Assembly: GCF_022832435.1 (NCBI RefSeq)
Contig: NZ_JALHLF010000007.1
Coordinates: 1 to 61,371 of the forward strand
Source: Novosphingobium organovorum
GTDB lineage: Bacteria > Pseudomonadota > Alphaproteobacteria > Sphingomonadales > Sphingomonadaceae
DNA: 61,371 bases
Direction of reading: 5' to 3'
Shown here: piece after piece, positions 1-9,932 of the stretch
Numbering within the stretch: the first letter of the stretch is position 1
How the letters are laid out: every line of letters begins with the position of its first letter
Program-made: the position numbers and the translations under genes
The notes under the pieces: model-generated
Told to the model about the DNA's origin: nothing
Seen by the model: only the letters and a program-made list of their open reading frames with translations
Databases searched by the model: none

Positions 1-729
1 GAGACCGCGCCCGCGCCGGCTCCCGAGCCTGCCCCGCAGCCCGAGCCGCAGCCCGCACCAAGGCCCGAGCCCAAGCCTGCGCCCAAACCGGCCCCCAAAC
101 CCGCGCCCAAGCCCGCCCCCAAAGCGCCGCCCAAGCCGGTCGCCAAGCCTGAGCCCAAGGCCAAGGAGACGCCCCGGCGCGAGACCAAGCGCCCGGCGCC
201 CGAAAAGAAGACCACCAGCCGCCGCAAGGAAAGCGCGATCGACGATATCGTCTCGCAGCCGTCCGCGTCGAAATCGACGTCCAAAAGCCCGTCCAAGGCC
301 AAGGACGAACCCAGGAAGGCTGGCGGAAGCCGGATCGGCTCGAACTTCCTCGACGGGGTGAGCGGGGCGTCCGATGCTCAGGGTTCGGGTACGCCCGCGG
401 CCGAGATCGGGCCGAGCGCGCGCTCGGCGCTGTCCGCCTCGATCACCCGCCAGCTCAAGCCGCACTGGAATCCGCCTTCGGGCGTCGATGTCGACAAGCT
501 GGTGACCGTGCTCTCGTTCGATCTCAACAAGGACGGGAGCCTGGCGGGCAAGCCGCGCGTTGTACGCCAGCGCGGGATCACCGATTCCAACCGCGCGCAG
601 GCCGCCCGGCACGCCGAGCAGGCCATTCGTGCGGTTCAGCTTGCAGCCCCGTTCACTTTGCCCGCAGAATACTACAACGCGTGGAAGCACGTATCGTCCT
701 TCGAATTTGACTTGAGGCTCTCGCAATGA
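1..729 (+). CDS. tolA: TolA-like cell envelope protein, 3' part (start outside window)
   Basis: The frame is open from base 1 to the TGA at 727-729, so about 242 C-terminal residues are present and the start lies upstream. The first ~60 residues are alternating Pro/Ala with Glu or Lys (runs of PAPKPAPKP type), then a basic Ser/Lys-rich linker, then a compact C-terminal domain (residues ~140-242). This is the layout of TolA/TonB-type proteins that span the periplasm. Its last bases overlap the tolB start (ATGA at 726-729), and pal follows, so it belongs to the Tol-Pal envelope-constriction system. TolA is known to link inner-membrane TolQR to TolB-Pal. The assignment rests on composition plus context, because the C-terminal domain is poorly conserved. 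Confidence 0.85.
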   Translation, partial: ETAPAPAPEPAPQPEPQPAPRPEPKPAPKPAPKPAPKPAPKAPPKPVAKPEPKAKETPRRETKRPAPEKKTTSRRKESAIDDIVSQPSASKSTSKSPSKAKDEPRKAGGSRIGSNFLDGVSGASDAQGSGTPAAEIGPSARSALSASITRQLKPHWNPPSGVDVDKLVTVLSFDLNKDGSLAGKPRVVRQRGITDSNRAQAARHAEQAIRAVQLAAPFTLPAEYYNAWKHVSSFEFDLRLSQ

Positions 730-2126
730 CCGCCCGATCCCTTTCCCGACTTCTCGCCCTTGCTCTGCTGGGGAGCGCCCCCGTCATGGCGCAGGCGCAG
801 GTTCAGCCGCCCGTCGAGCCGCAGGCGGCGTCCGCGCCCGGCGATGGCCAGGATGGCGGGCTGACCGGCTCGGTCTCGGCCGACGGCGCCTGGCAGGATC
901 TGGGCATCGCGATCACCACGTTCGCGACCGACGCCGACGTGCCCACGCAAACCAACGCCGGATCGACCGCGCAGCTGGGCAACGCGATCTCAAGGGTCGT
1001 CGCCGACGATCTGAAGGACAACGGCCTGTTCAAGCCCTCGGGCCCCGACGGTCTGCCGCGCCCGCGCTTTGCCGAAGTGACCACGCCCAACTTCCCGCTC
1101 TGGGCGACGGGCGGCACCGACATGCTGGTGCAGGGCTATGTCCACGCCAACGGTGACGGCACGCTGACGGTGGGCTGCTACCTCTACGACGTTGCGCTCA
1201 AGCAGCAGCTGACCAAGGCGGGCTGGAAGGTCAATCCGGCCGACTGGCGCCGCGCCGGGCACAAGTGCGCGGACCTTGTCTACTCGCGCCTTTCGGGGGA
1301 AAGCCCGTTCTTCGATTCCAAGATCGCCTACATCGCCGAGACGGGGCCCAAGGATCACCGCATGAAGCGGCTGGCGATCATGGATTCGGACGGTGCCAAC
1401 CACCGCTACCTCACCAGCGGACAGGCCATGGCGCTGACCCCGCGCTATTCGCCCGACTATTCCAAGATCCTCTACCTGTCGTATCTGAACGGCCAGCCCA
1501 GCGTTTATGCCTATGACCTGGCGAGCAATTCGCAGAAGCTGATCTTCCGCACCACCAACCCGACGATGGCCCCGCGCTGGTCGCCCGACGGCAAGTGGGT
1601 GCTGTTCTCGATGTCGCAGGCCGGGCGCACCGACATCTACCGCATTTCCTCGGCCGGGGGCGGCACGCCGCAGCGCCTGACCGATGGGCCGGGCATCAAC
1701 ATCGGCGGCAGCTACTCGCCCGATGGCAGCAAGATCGTGTTCGAGAGCGACCGTTCGGGCTCGCAGCAGGTCTACGTGATGAACGCGGATGGTTCGAACC
1801 AGCACCGCATCAGCTTCTTCGGCGGCCGCTCGGCGACGCCGGAATGGAGCCCGCGCGGCGATCTCATCGCCTTCACCCACATCGCGGGCAACTTGCGCAT
1901 CGCGGTCATGTCGCCCGACGGCAAGGGAATGCGTTACCTCACCAACTCGTGGCAGGACGAAGCGCCGACCTGGTCGCCCAATGGGCGCATCGTGCAGTTC
2001 TTCCGCACCGAGAAAGGCTCGGGCCTGGCCTCGATCTGGCAGGTCGACCTGACCGGCCACAACGAACGCAAGCTGCCCACCCCGGTGGGCGCCTCGGACC
2101 CCGCCTGGGGGCCGATCCGACCCTGA
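726..2126 (+). CDS. tolB: Tol-Pal system beta-propeller protein TolB
   Basis: 466 residues with an N-terminal signal peptide (hydrophobic LLALALLGSAPVMA followed by AQAQ), so the mature protein is periplasmic. The N-terminal domain carries an acidic, Gly/Asp-rich insertion just after the signal. From about residue 240 there are five or more six-bladed-propeller repeats with the SPDG/WSPDGK pattern, such as YSPDYSKI, WSPDGKWV, YSPDGSKI, WSPRGD and WSPNGR. TolB is known to bind Pal and TolA during outer-membrane invagination at division. ATG 726 overlaps the tolA stop by 4 bp, which implies translational coupling. pal lies 157 bp downstream. Confidence 0.97.
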   Translation: MTARSLSRLLALALLGSAPVMAQAQVQPPVEPQAASAPGDGQDGGLTGSVSADGAWQDLGIAITTFATDADVPTQTNAGSTAQLGNAISRVVADDLKDNGLFKPSGPDGLPRPRFAEVTTPNFPLWATGGTDMLVQGYVHANGDGTLTVGCYLYDVALKQQLTKAGWKVNPADWRRAGHKCADLVYSRLSGESPFFDSKIAYIAETGPKDHRMKRLAIMDSDGANHRYLTSGQAMALTPRYSPDYSKILYLSYLNGQPSVYAYDLASNSQKLIFRTTNPTMAPRWSPDGKWVLFSMSQAGRTDIYRISSAGGGTPQRLTDGPGINIGGSYSPDGSKIVFESDRSGSQQVYVMNADGSNQHRISFFGGRSATPEWSPRGDLIAFTHIAGNLRIAVMSPDGKGMRYLTNSWQDEAPTWSPNGRIVQFFRTEKGSGLASIWQVDLTGHNERKLPTPVGASDPAWGPIRP

Positions 2127-2204
2127 CACGGCGCCGCAGAGCGCACGCAAGGCGGCGGCCGGCGCAGGCTGGCCGGCGGCTTTGCGTGACAGGGTCTATT
2201 CATC

Positions 2205-2233
2205 TTGACAGTGTGAACAATTGCACGGAACTA
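2205..2233 (+). promoter_or_regulatory. possible pal promoter
   Basis: A consensus -35 TTGACA at 2205-2210 lies between tolB and pal. The hexamer 17 bp downstream (GAACTA) is a poor -10. It may allow pal to be expressed separately from tolAB. This is a weak call from sequence alone. Confidence 0.3.
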
Positions 2234-2283
2234 CGCTTTTCGCTGGCCATTACTATCGGCTGAGCACCAGAGGAGATTACCCG

Positions 2284-2829
2284 ATGTCTTCCCCCCTTCC
2301 GACCGCCCGTTTCCTGAAGAGCGGAGCCACCATCCTGCTCGTGGCCGGTGCGCTGAGCATTTCGGCCTGCTCGCACAAGAAGGCGCCTCAGGAACTTCCG
2401 CCCGAGCCGGGCCCCGCACGCACCACCACCACGCCGCCCTCGGGCCAGCCGCTCGGCCCGCAGCCCGGCAGCCAGGCTGATTTCGCGGCCAAGATGATGG
2501 GCGCGGACACCATCTACTTCGACACCGACAAGTACGACATCGACGCGATGGACCAGCAGGCGCTCGCCAAGCAGGCGCAGTGGCTGATGATGTACCCCAA
2601 CAAGCAGGTGACCGTCGAAGGCCATGCCGACGAGCGCGGTACGCGCGAATACAACCTTGCGCTGGGCGAACGCCGCGCCAACTCGGCCAAGAACTATCTG
2701 GTGAGCCTGGGCGTCGCGCCGGGCCGCATCACGACGATCAGCTACGGCAAGGAACGCCCGGTCGCGCTCGGTTCGAACGAGCAGGCCTGGGCGCAGAACC
2801 GCCGCGCGGTGACCGTCACGATCGACTGA
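2284..2829 (+). CDS. pal: peptidoglycan-associated lipoprotein Pal
   Basis: 181 residues from ATG 2284, chosen because GAGGAGA sits 8 bases upstream and the N-terminus then reads as a lipoprotein signal ending in the lipobox ISAC. The lipidated Cys is at about residue 25. A Pro/Thr-rich linker follows. The C-terminal OmpA-like domain starts near GADTIYFDTDKYDID and contains the peptidoglycan-binding segment VEGHADERGTREYN. Pal anchors the outer membrane to the wall and is released or positioned by TolB. An upstream in-frame start at 2221 would put about 21 extra residues before the signal sequence and is rejected. It is the last gene of the tol-pal group here. Confidence 0.96.
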   Translation: MSSPLPTARFLKSGATILLVAGALSISACSHKKAPQELPPEPGPARTTTTPPSGQPLGPQPGSQADFAAKMMGADTIYFDTDKYDIDAMDQQALAKQAQWLMMYPNKQVTVEGHADERGTREYNLALGERRANSAKNYLVSLGVAPGRITTISYGKERPVALGSNEQAWAQNRRAVTVTID

Positions 2830-3046
2830 GACGGGTCGCCTTACTTAGGCGCCTGACGCGAGAGCTTTGTTCTTTCGCGAAATGATCGGGAAATTCGCCA
2901 GTTCGCCCGTCCGTGCCCTCGCTTGCGAGCGGCGCGGGCGGGCGCTGGCTTTGGGCTTGCCAAAGGGGGCCGGGCATCGGCGCGGTTGGGCGAATTGGCC
3001 GCAAGAGGCTTGCAACGAGGCAAGCGGACAGCGTAACGGCTGGGGA

Positions 3047-3580
3047 ATGAGCCGCGCACGACGCACCGACAACTGGGGATTCCCGCGCTGGGGAGGCTAC
3101 GGCAGCTCGCGCGAGGCCGCGCAGGTGCGCCTGTGCGATCGCCACGGGTGCACCGAGCGAGGCGATTGCCCCGCCCCGAAAAGCCCCAACAGCCCGGAAC
3201 GCTGGTACTTCTGCCAGAAGCACGCGGCCGAATACAACGCGGGTTGGGATTACTTCGCCGGGCTCGACAAGGAAGAAGCGCAGCAGCGCGAGGCCGAAGA
3301 GCGCTCGGAAACCTCCGGCTACCAGGAATCGGCGCATTACGGCTGGGCAGGCTCGGGCGATGGCACGCGCAGCCGCGACGAACTGCGCGCGCTTGAGGCG
3401 CTGGGGCTTGATCCCGACGCCGATTTCCAGGCCGTGCGCCGGGCCTGGCGCGCCAAGGCCAAGGAAGTCCACCCCGACGTTCGCCCCGGCGACGCGGAGG
3501 CCGCCAAGGCCTTCCAAACCTATCAGCTGGCTTACGAAGTGCTCCGCGCGGCCGAGGAGCGGCGCGAATGGCACGGCTAG
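3047..3580 (+). CDS. zinc-finger-like J-domain protein
   Basis: 177 residues from ATG 3047. An upstream in-frame ATG at 2867 would add 60 residues of non-protein-like sequence. The N-terminal half has a cysteine cluster (C30, C35, C41, C56 with H59) that looks like a small zinc-binding module. A charged Glu/Gln-rich linker follows. The C-terminal 65 residues are a DnaJ-type J-domain with the HPD signature at 142-144 (KEVHPDVRPGD). J-domains stimulate Hsp70 ATPase, so this is a probable DnaK co-chaperone. The J-domain is at the C-terminus rather than the N-terminus, unlike DnaJ. The client is unknown. It is a single gene, convergent with the HAD gene. Confidence 0.85.
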   Translation: MSRARRTDNWGFPRWGGYGSSREAAQVRLCDRHGCTERGDCPAPKSPNSPERWYFCQKHAAEYNAGWDYFAGLDKEEAQQREAEERSETSGYQESAHYGWAGSGDGTRSRDELRALEALGLDPDADFQAVRRAWRAKAKEVHPDVRPGDAEAAKAFQTYQLAYEVLRAAEERREWHG

Positions 3581-3613
3581 GCCTTTAAAAAGGCGCCACG
3601 TATTTCGCCTCGC

Positions 3614-4375
3614 TCAGGCGGGCGCGAGCGCCGCATCCATCCAGCGGCGTACTACGTCGAGATCGGGCAGCACCGCGTGCGCCAGCGTGGCGACATCGGG
3701 CGCGGGGGTGACGAGGTCGGGGACGAGCAGCACGGTCATGCCCGCAGCGGCCGCCGCCTTGAGGCCATTGGGCGAATCCTCCACCGCCACGCAGCGCGCC
3801 GGATCGGCGCCAAGGTTGCGCGCGCTGACAAGGTAGGGCTCGGGATGGGGCTTGGGGTCCTCGACGTCGCTCAAGGTGACGATCGAATCGAACAGCGCGA
3901 GGAAACCGGCGTGTTCCAGCTTCTCGAGCGCCTTTTCGCGCCGGGTCGAGGTGCACAGGCCCAGCGGCACGCGCGCCTGGCTGAGCGCGGTGAGCAGCGC
4001 CGTGGCGCCCGGCTTGATCGGGATGTCGGCGCGCCACAGCGTGTCGAACAGCGCGTCGGCCCTGGCGTTGAAGGCGTCGAGATCGGCGTGCTCGCCCCAC
4101 AGGCGGCGCAAGGTGAGGTCGTTGACCTCGCGGTGGACGCCAACGAAGCCGTTGTGGATTTCGGCGGGAAGATCATGGCCGAGTTCGCGGGCGGTTTCGG
4201 CCTGCGCGCGGCGGTGGAGCGCTTCGGTATCGATCAGCGTTCCGTCCATGTCGAAAATCACCGCTGCGGGGCGGGCGGGCGCGAAGGGGGGCGGGCGAAG
4301 GATCGCATCGGGCGCGTTGGTCACTGGCTGGTTCCGATCGTGGTTGGGGAGGGGGAGGTCACGACGGGTTCCCAC
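3614..4375 (-). CDS. HAD-superfamily phosphatase (phosphoglycolate phosphatase-like)
   Basis: Up to 253 residues. HAD motif I is DMDGTLIDTE, with the nucleophile Asp and the second Asp. Motif II is CTSTRR, and motifs III/IV are around KPHPEPYL and VEDSPNGLKAA. A helical cap with an RELGHDLP segment lies between motifs I and II, giving the subclass I layout of phosphoglycolate or beta-phosphoglucomutase-like enzymes. The substrate cannot be told from sequence. The start is uncertain: GTG 4375 gives 253 aa and GTG 4324 gives 236 aa, and neither has a clear ribosome binding site. The first ~35 residues are Pro-rich and lack conservation features, so the shorter form is plausible. Confidence 0.85.
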   Translation of the reverse strand: MGTRRDLPLPNHDRNQPVTNAPDAILRPPPFAPARPAAVIFDMDGTLIDTEALHRRAQAETARELGHDLPAEIHNGFVGVHREVNDLTLRRLWGEHADLDAFNARADALFDTLWRADIPIKPGATALLTALSQARVPLGLCTSTRREKALEKLEHAGFLALFDSIVTLSDVEDPKPHPEPYLVSARNLGADPARCVAVEDSPNGLKAAAAAGMTVLLVPDLVTPAPDVATLAHAVLPDLDVVRRWMDAALAPA

Positions 4376-4447
4376 CTAGGAACTGGCCTTGGGCGCTGTC
4401 AACGGGAAGGCGCGGCTTCTCCTTGGAACAATTGCGCGGGCCGGGCC

Positions 4448-4478
4448 TTGACTCTGACATGATGTCAAACCCTATCTG
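4448..4478 (+). promoter_or_regulatory. CueR/MerR-type promoter and operator
   Basis: A -35 TTGACT (4448-4453) and a -10 TATCTG (4473-4478) are separated by exactly 19 bp, the overlong spacer typical of MerR-family promoters. The spacer contains the inverted repeat TGACAT-G-ATGTCA (4455-4467). It lies 28 bp upstream of the copper ATPase start, and a CueR gene closes the same operon, so CueR is the expected ligand. Confidence 0.8.
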
Positions 4479-4506
4479 GGGTAGCGTCATGCAAAGGAGG
4501 AGCCCG

Positions 4507-7071
4507 ATGGCGCCGTGTAATTCCGATTCCTCACCCACGCCCGAAACGGCAGCGCCCCCCGCCTCGGACGCGGGGCACGCGCACCATGGGTGCTGCCTTC
4601 ATGGCGAGGACAAGGCCCCTGCACGCGCGAGCGACCCGGTCTGCGGCATGAGCGTCGATCCGGCGAGCGCGAAGCACAGCGCCGAGCATGACGGCCAGTC
4701 CTATTATTTCTGCTGCGCTGGCTGCCGCACCAAGTTCCTTGCCGATCCCGCCCGCTATCGGAAGGCATCGAGCGAGCCCGATCCGGACCGCGATCCCGTT
4801 TGCGGGATGCGCGTCGATCCGGCGAGCGCCAGGCACAGCGCCGAGCATGACGGGCACACCTACCACTTTTGCAGCGCGGGCTGCCGCACCAAGTTCGTGG
4901 CCGACCCGGCACGCTATCTCGATCCGCAGCCGGTGGCCGAGGAAGACGTGCCCGAGGGTACGATCTGGACCTGCCCGATGGACCCTGAAATCCGTCAGGA
5001 CCATCCGGGCCCGTGCCCGATCTGCGGCATGGCGCTCGAACCCGAGACGGTTTCCCTCGACAGCGGGCCCAACGCCGAGCTGGTCGACATGACGCGCCGG
5101 TTCTGGATCGCGCTGGCCCTTGCGCTGCCGGTGTTCGGGCTCGAGATGGGCGGGCACCTCGTTCCCGCGCTGCATCATCTGGTGCCGCAGCGCCTCTCGA
5201 TCTGGGTCCAGCTGGTGCTGGCGAGCCCGGTCGTGCTGTGGGCCGGTGCGCCGTTCTTCGCGCGCGGCTGGGCTTCGGTGAAATCGCGCCACTTCAACAT
5301 GTTCACGCTGATCGCGCTCGGTACCGGAGTGGCCTGGAGCTACAGTCTCGTTGTCGCGCTGGCGCCGGGGATCTTCCCGCCGGCGCTGCGTGGGAGCGAT
5401 GGCCTCGTCCCGGTCTATTTCGAGGCGAGCGCGGTCATCGTCGTGCTGGTCCTGCTGGGGCAGGTGCTCGAACTGCGCGCGCGCGAACGCACGTCGGGCG
5501 CGATCCGCGCGCTGCTCGAACTGGCGCCGCGCACGGCCCGGCGCATCGCGCCGGACGGCCGCGAAGAAGAAGTGCCGATCGAGGAGATCGCGGTCGGTGA
5601 ACGCCTGCGCCTGCGCCCCGGCGAAAAGGTCCCGGTCGATGGGGAAGTGGCTGAAGGGCGCTCGACGCTCGACGAGGCGATGCTCACCGGCGAGGCTATG
5701 CCGGTTGCCAAGGGGCCGGGCGATGGCGTGATCGCGGGCACGATCAACCAGGGCGGCGCGCTGGTCATCACCGCGGGCAAGGTCGGGCGCGATACGATGC
5801 TTTCGCGGATCGTCCAGATGGTCGCCGAGGCGCAGCGCTCGCGCGCGCCGATCCAGGGGCTGGCCGACCGGGTCGCGGGGTGGTTCGTGCCCACGGTCCT
5901 GGCCGTTGCGGTGCTGGCCTTTGCCGCCTGGATGCTGTGGGGCCCGCAGCCGCGCCTCGCGCACGCGCTGGTCGCGGCGGTCTCGGTGCTGATCATCGCC
6001 TGCCCCTGCGCGCTGGGGCTGGCAACGCCGATGTCGATCATGGTCGGCATCGGGCGCGGCGCGGGGCTCGGCGTGCTGATCCGCAACGCCGATGCCCTCG
6101 AACGGCTCGAAAAGGTCGATACGCTGGTGCTCGACAAGACCGGCACGCTGACGCAGGGCAAGCCGCGCGTGGTGGCGCTTGAGACGGTGGGCGGCTGGAG
6201 CGAAGCCGATCTGCTGCGTCTCGCCGCGTCGGTCGAGCAATCGTCCGAGCATCCGCTCGCCGCCGCGATCGTCGCCGAGGCGCGTGAGCGCGGGCTTGAC
6301 CTCGCCTCTGCCGACGATTTCGCGGCACCTACCGGGAAGGGCGTGAAGGCCCGTGTCGAGGGCAAGGCGGTCCTGCTGGGCAATCAGCGTTTTCTCGAGG
6401 AGGAAGGGGCCTGGGACCGCGCGCTCGCCGAACGGGCCGATGCTCGCCGGGCGGATGGCGCGACGGTGCTGTTCGCGGCGATCGATGGCGCGCTGGCGGG
6501 GCTCTTCGCGATTGCCGATCCGATCAAGGAGACCACGCCCGAGGCGCTGGCGGCCCTGCGCCGGCAGGGGTTGCATCTGGTCATGCTGACCGGCGACAAC
6601 CGCCGCACGGCTGAGGCGGTGGCGCGCACGCTCGGGATCGAGGAGGTCGAGGCCGACGTCCTGCCCGACCGCAAGAGCGCGGTGGTTGCCCGGCTTCAGG
6701 GCGAGGGGCGCATCGTGGCGATGGCCGGTGACGGTATCAACGATGCTCCCGCGCTCGCTGCGGCGGACGTCGGCATCGCCATGGGCACCGGCACCGACGT
6801 AGCCATCGAAAGCGCGGGCGTGACCCTGCTCAAGGGGGATCTCACCGGCATCGTCCAGGCGCGCCGGCTGGGGCAGGCAACCTTGCGCAACATTCGCCAG
6901 AACCTGTTCTTCGCCTTCGTCTACAACGCGGTCGGCGTGCCGGTGGCGGCGGGCGTGCTCTACCCGGTGTTCGGGGTGCTGCTCTCGCCGATCCTCGCGG
7001 CGGCGGCGATGTCGCTCTCCTCGGTCAGCGTGATCTCGAACGCCTTGCGGCTCAACCGGAGCGCGCTGTGA
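4507..7071 (+). CDS. copA: Cu(+)-exporting P1B-type ATPase
   Basis: 854 residues from ATG 4507, chosen for AAGGAGGAG at 4494-4502. The N-terminus has a His/Cys cluster (HAHHGCCLHG), then two tandem YHS-type metal-binding modules beginning DPVCGM near residues 43 and 95. A WTCPMDPEI...CPICGM heavy-metal-binding domain follows at about 155-180. A classical CxxC ferredoxin-like HMA domain is not seen. The membrane core has the CPCALGLATP ion motif (~residue 500), the phosphorylation site DKTGTLTQ (~542), the HP locus SEHPLA and the hinge GDGINDAPA (~740). CPC plus CueR predicts Cu+ or Ag+ export from the cytoplasm. It is followed with a 4-bp overlap by cueR. Confidence 0.95.
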   Translation: MAPCNSDSSPTPETAAPPASDAGHAHHGCCLHGEDKAPARASDPVCGMSVDPASAKHSAEHDGQSYYFCCAGCRTKFLADPARYRKASSEPDPDRDPVCGMRVDPASARHSAEHDGHTYHFCSAGCRTKFVADPARYLDPQPVAEEDVPEGTIWTCPMDPEIRQDHPGPCPICGMALEPETVSLDSGPNAELVDMTRRFWIALALALPVFGLEMGGHLVPALHHLVPQRLSIWVQLVLASPVVLWAGAPFFARGWASVKSRHFNMFTLIALGTGVAWSYSLVVALAPGIFPPALRGSDGLVPVYFEASAVIVVLVLLGQVLELRARERTSGAIRALLELAPRTARRIAPDGREEEVPIEEIAVGERLRLRPGEKVPVDGEVAEGRSTLDEAMLTGEAMPVAKGPGDGVIAGTINQGGALVITAGKVGRDTMLSRIVQMVAEAQRSRAPIQGLADRVAGWFVPTVLAVAVLAFAAWMLWGPQPRLAHALVAAVSVLIIACPCALGLATPMSIMVGIGRGAGLGVLIRNADALERLEKVDTLVLDKTGTLTQGKPRVVALETVGGWSEADLLRLAASVEQSSEHPLAAAIVAEARERGLDLASADDFAAPTGKGVKARVEGKAVLLGNQRFLEEEGAWDRALAERADARRADGATVLFAAIDGALAGLFAIADPIKETTPEALAALRRQGLHLVMLTGDNRRTAEAVARTLGIEEVEADVLPDRKSAVVARLQGEGRIVAMAGDGINDAPALAAADVGIAMGTGTDVAIESAGVTLLKGDLTGIVQARRLGQATLRNIRQNLFFAFVYNAVGVPVAAGVLYPVFGVLLSPILAAAAMSLSSVSVISNALRLNRSAL

Positions 7072-7463
7072 ACATCGGCGAGGCCTCTAAGGCGAGCGGG
7101 GTTTCCCCGCGCATGATCCGCCATTACGAAAAGATCGCGCTGGTGCCCGCTCCGGCGCGGCGTGACAGCGGCTACCGCGATTACGACGCGCGCGACGTGC
7201 ACCGCCTGCGCTTCATCGCCAACGCGCGCGATCTGGGCTTTTCGGTGGGCGAGATCGCCGAACTGCTCGACCTGTGGGAAGATCGCGCGCGCGCGAGCGC
7301 GCAGGTCAAGGCGCTGGCGCTGGCGCATATCGACGCGCTCGACGCCAAGATCGCGCAGCTACAGGCGATGCGCACGACGCTCCATCAACTGGCGGACCGT
7401 TGCCACGGCGATGGTCGGCCCGATTGCCCGATTCTGAGCGAACTGGCCGACCCGGAGCGCTGA
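7068..7463 (+). CDS. cueR: CueR-type MerR-family copper-responsive regulator
   Basis: 131 residues. The N-terminal winged helix opens with MNIGEASKASGVSPRMIRHYE, followed by a dimerisation helix and the metal loop C112-HGDGRPD-C120. The two Cys are spaced and numbered as in E. coli CueR, and Ser77, the residue typical of monovalent-metal sensors, is present. GTG 7068 overlaps the ATPase stop (GTGA), so the pair is co-translated. It should activate the 19-bp-spacer promoter at 4448-4478 on sensing Cu+, Ag+ or Au+. Confidence 0.93.
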   Translation: MNIGEASKASGVSPRMIRHYEKIALVPAPARRDSGYRDYDARDVHRLRFIANARDLGFSVGEIAELLDLWEDRARASAQVKALALAHIDALDAKIAQLQAMRTTLHQLADRCHGDGRPDCPILSELADPER

Positions 7464-7469
7464 GCCGCG

Positions 7470-8852
<1,383 letters not shown>

Positions 8853-9932
8853 GCGTGCTGACCCTCTCTTATGACTCTGGCTCTTGTGACTCTGGGGCTC
8901 TCGTGACTGTGGGAACGATGTCCCGTGCCAAAAAGGTAGGGCGCGGCCGCAGGGTTTTACAGGGTGCGCCGAGGTGAATTCGCGGGCGGGAAGCGCGCGC
9001 GCGGTGCAAAGGCGATAATACCAAAAAAATCCCCCGCCGCTGTCGAGCGACGGGGGATAAGGTCGTCAGAGTCTGAGGGAATTTCAGAAACTCGAGCGAG
9101 TCCTTACGGCCGGTGATCGAGCCTAGCCAGTGCTGCGGTGCAAAAAATTCGTATGGCGAACAAAAATGGCCTCTAATGTGTATTGAGGGGGCTACTTTAA
9201 GCGTTTTTACGGAGGGACGGAGCGATCCAGGACTCTGTTTCCGCGCTCGAACAGCGAAATCCATGCGGGAAAAAATTCGCAGGACGACCAAACAGGGGCC
9301 GAATCGCACGCGCGGCGATCGGGTGATTCGCTGGCTGCGGTGCCCTGAAATCTCACAAAAAGTCGATATATCAGATGGATGTATTGCTTTGTGGATATCT
9401 TCTTTTTTGATTCAAGGACGATCGTCAAGTATTCTATCTGTGGGTAGTTGGTGGGCTGGGATTACTTGCTGGTCGGTGGTTATGGCGGAAGTATCGCTTC
9501 GGTCGAGCCGGGGCTCGATCTTTTGATTATACTTTTGCGGTATTTCTTTGGTCCTGCGTTTCGACCGCGATCCGATCGCCGGGAGCGAAGGGTCCGTGAT
9601 GCGCGTTTCACGTTCGCATCGGCAGGGCGGGACCGCGTTCGAAGGGCTCTCTACGAATCATTGCTTGTTGCAGTTATAAAGTTACAAGATGAGGTCCATA
9701 TCTTGCAAAGGGCGCAAAGGCGTTTGTGCGGGGTTGGAAGCCGGCCGGGCAGCAGCTACCCCGGCTAGTGTATGGCTAGCTGTTGAATGGAAGCGTAAAT
9801 GCCCGTGGTTCGCCGAAGCCGAGTTGAAACGATCCCGTCGCACGATGGGCTCGCGGCATTCGTGCGCACGGCGACCCCCGACCTTGATCGGCGGCGGCAT
9901 CCGGCGAAATAACACGAAGCCAGTAGGCGGAG
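8853..9932. other. 1.08-kb non-coding gap, AT-richer than its surroundings
   Basis: No convincing gene is seen between fumC and gdhZ. The open frames here (such as 9113-9526 on plus and 8869-9309 on minus) have no ribosome binding site, no recognisable family and poor codon bias. The stretch 9100-9700 is clearly richer in A+T than the flanking genes, with runs such as TTCTTTTTTGATT. It may hold the gdhZ leader, a minus-strand small RNA ending at the terminator near 9029, or remnants of transferred DNA. Confidence 0.5.
9023..9058 (-). terminator. strong intrinsic terminator on the minus strand
   Basis: The hairpin arms 9029-9041 (ATCCCCCGCCGCT) and 9046-9058 (AGCGACGGGGGAT) pair with one mismatch around a 4-base loop. 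On the minus strand it is followed by seven T (A-run at 9023-9029). It faces away from gdhZ and lies upstream of fumC, so it ends no annotated gene. Confidence 0.75.

Noticed and set aside
4531..6576. 681-codon minus-strand frame opposite the copper ATPase
   Set aside because: Antisense shadow; the plus strand has complete P-type ATPase motifs.
8869..9309. 146-codon minus-strand frame upstream of fumC
   Set aside because: It runs through the terminator hairpin at 9029 and shows no protein-like features.
9113..9526. 137-codon plus-strand frame in the fumC-gdhZ gap
   Set aside because: No ribosome binding site, unusual composition with many Ser/Trp/Cys, and no recognised family. It could be a decayed remnant but cannot be supported as a gene.
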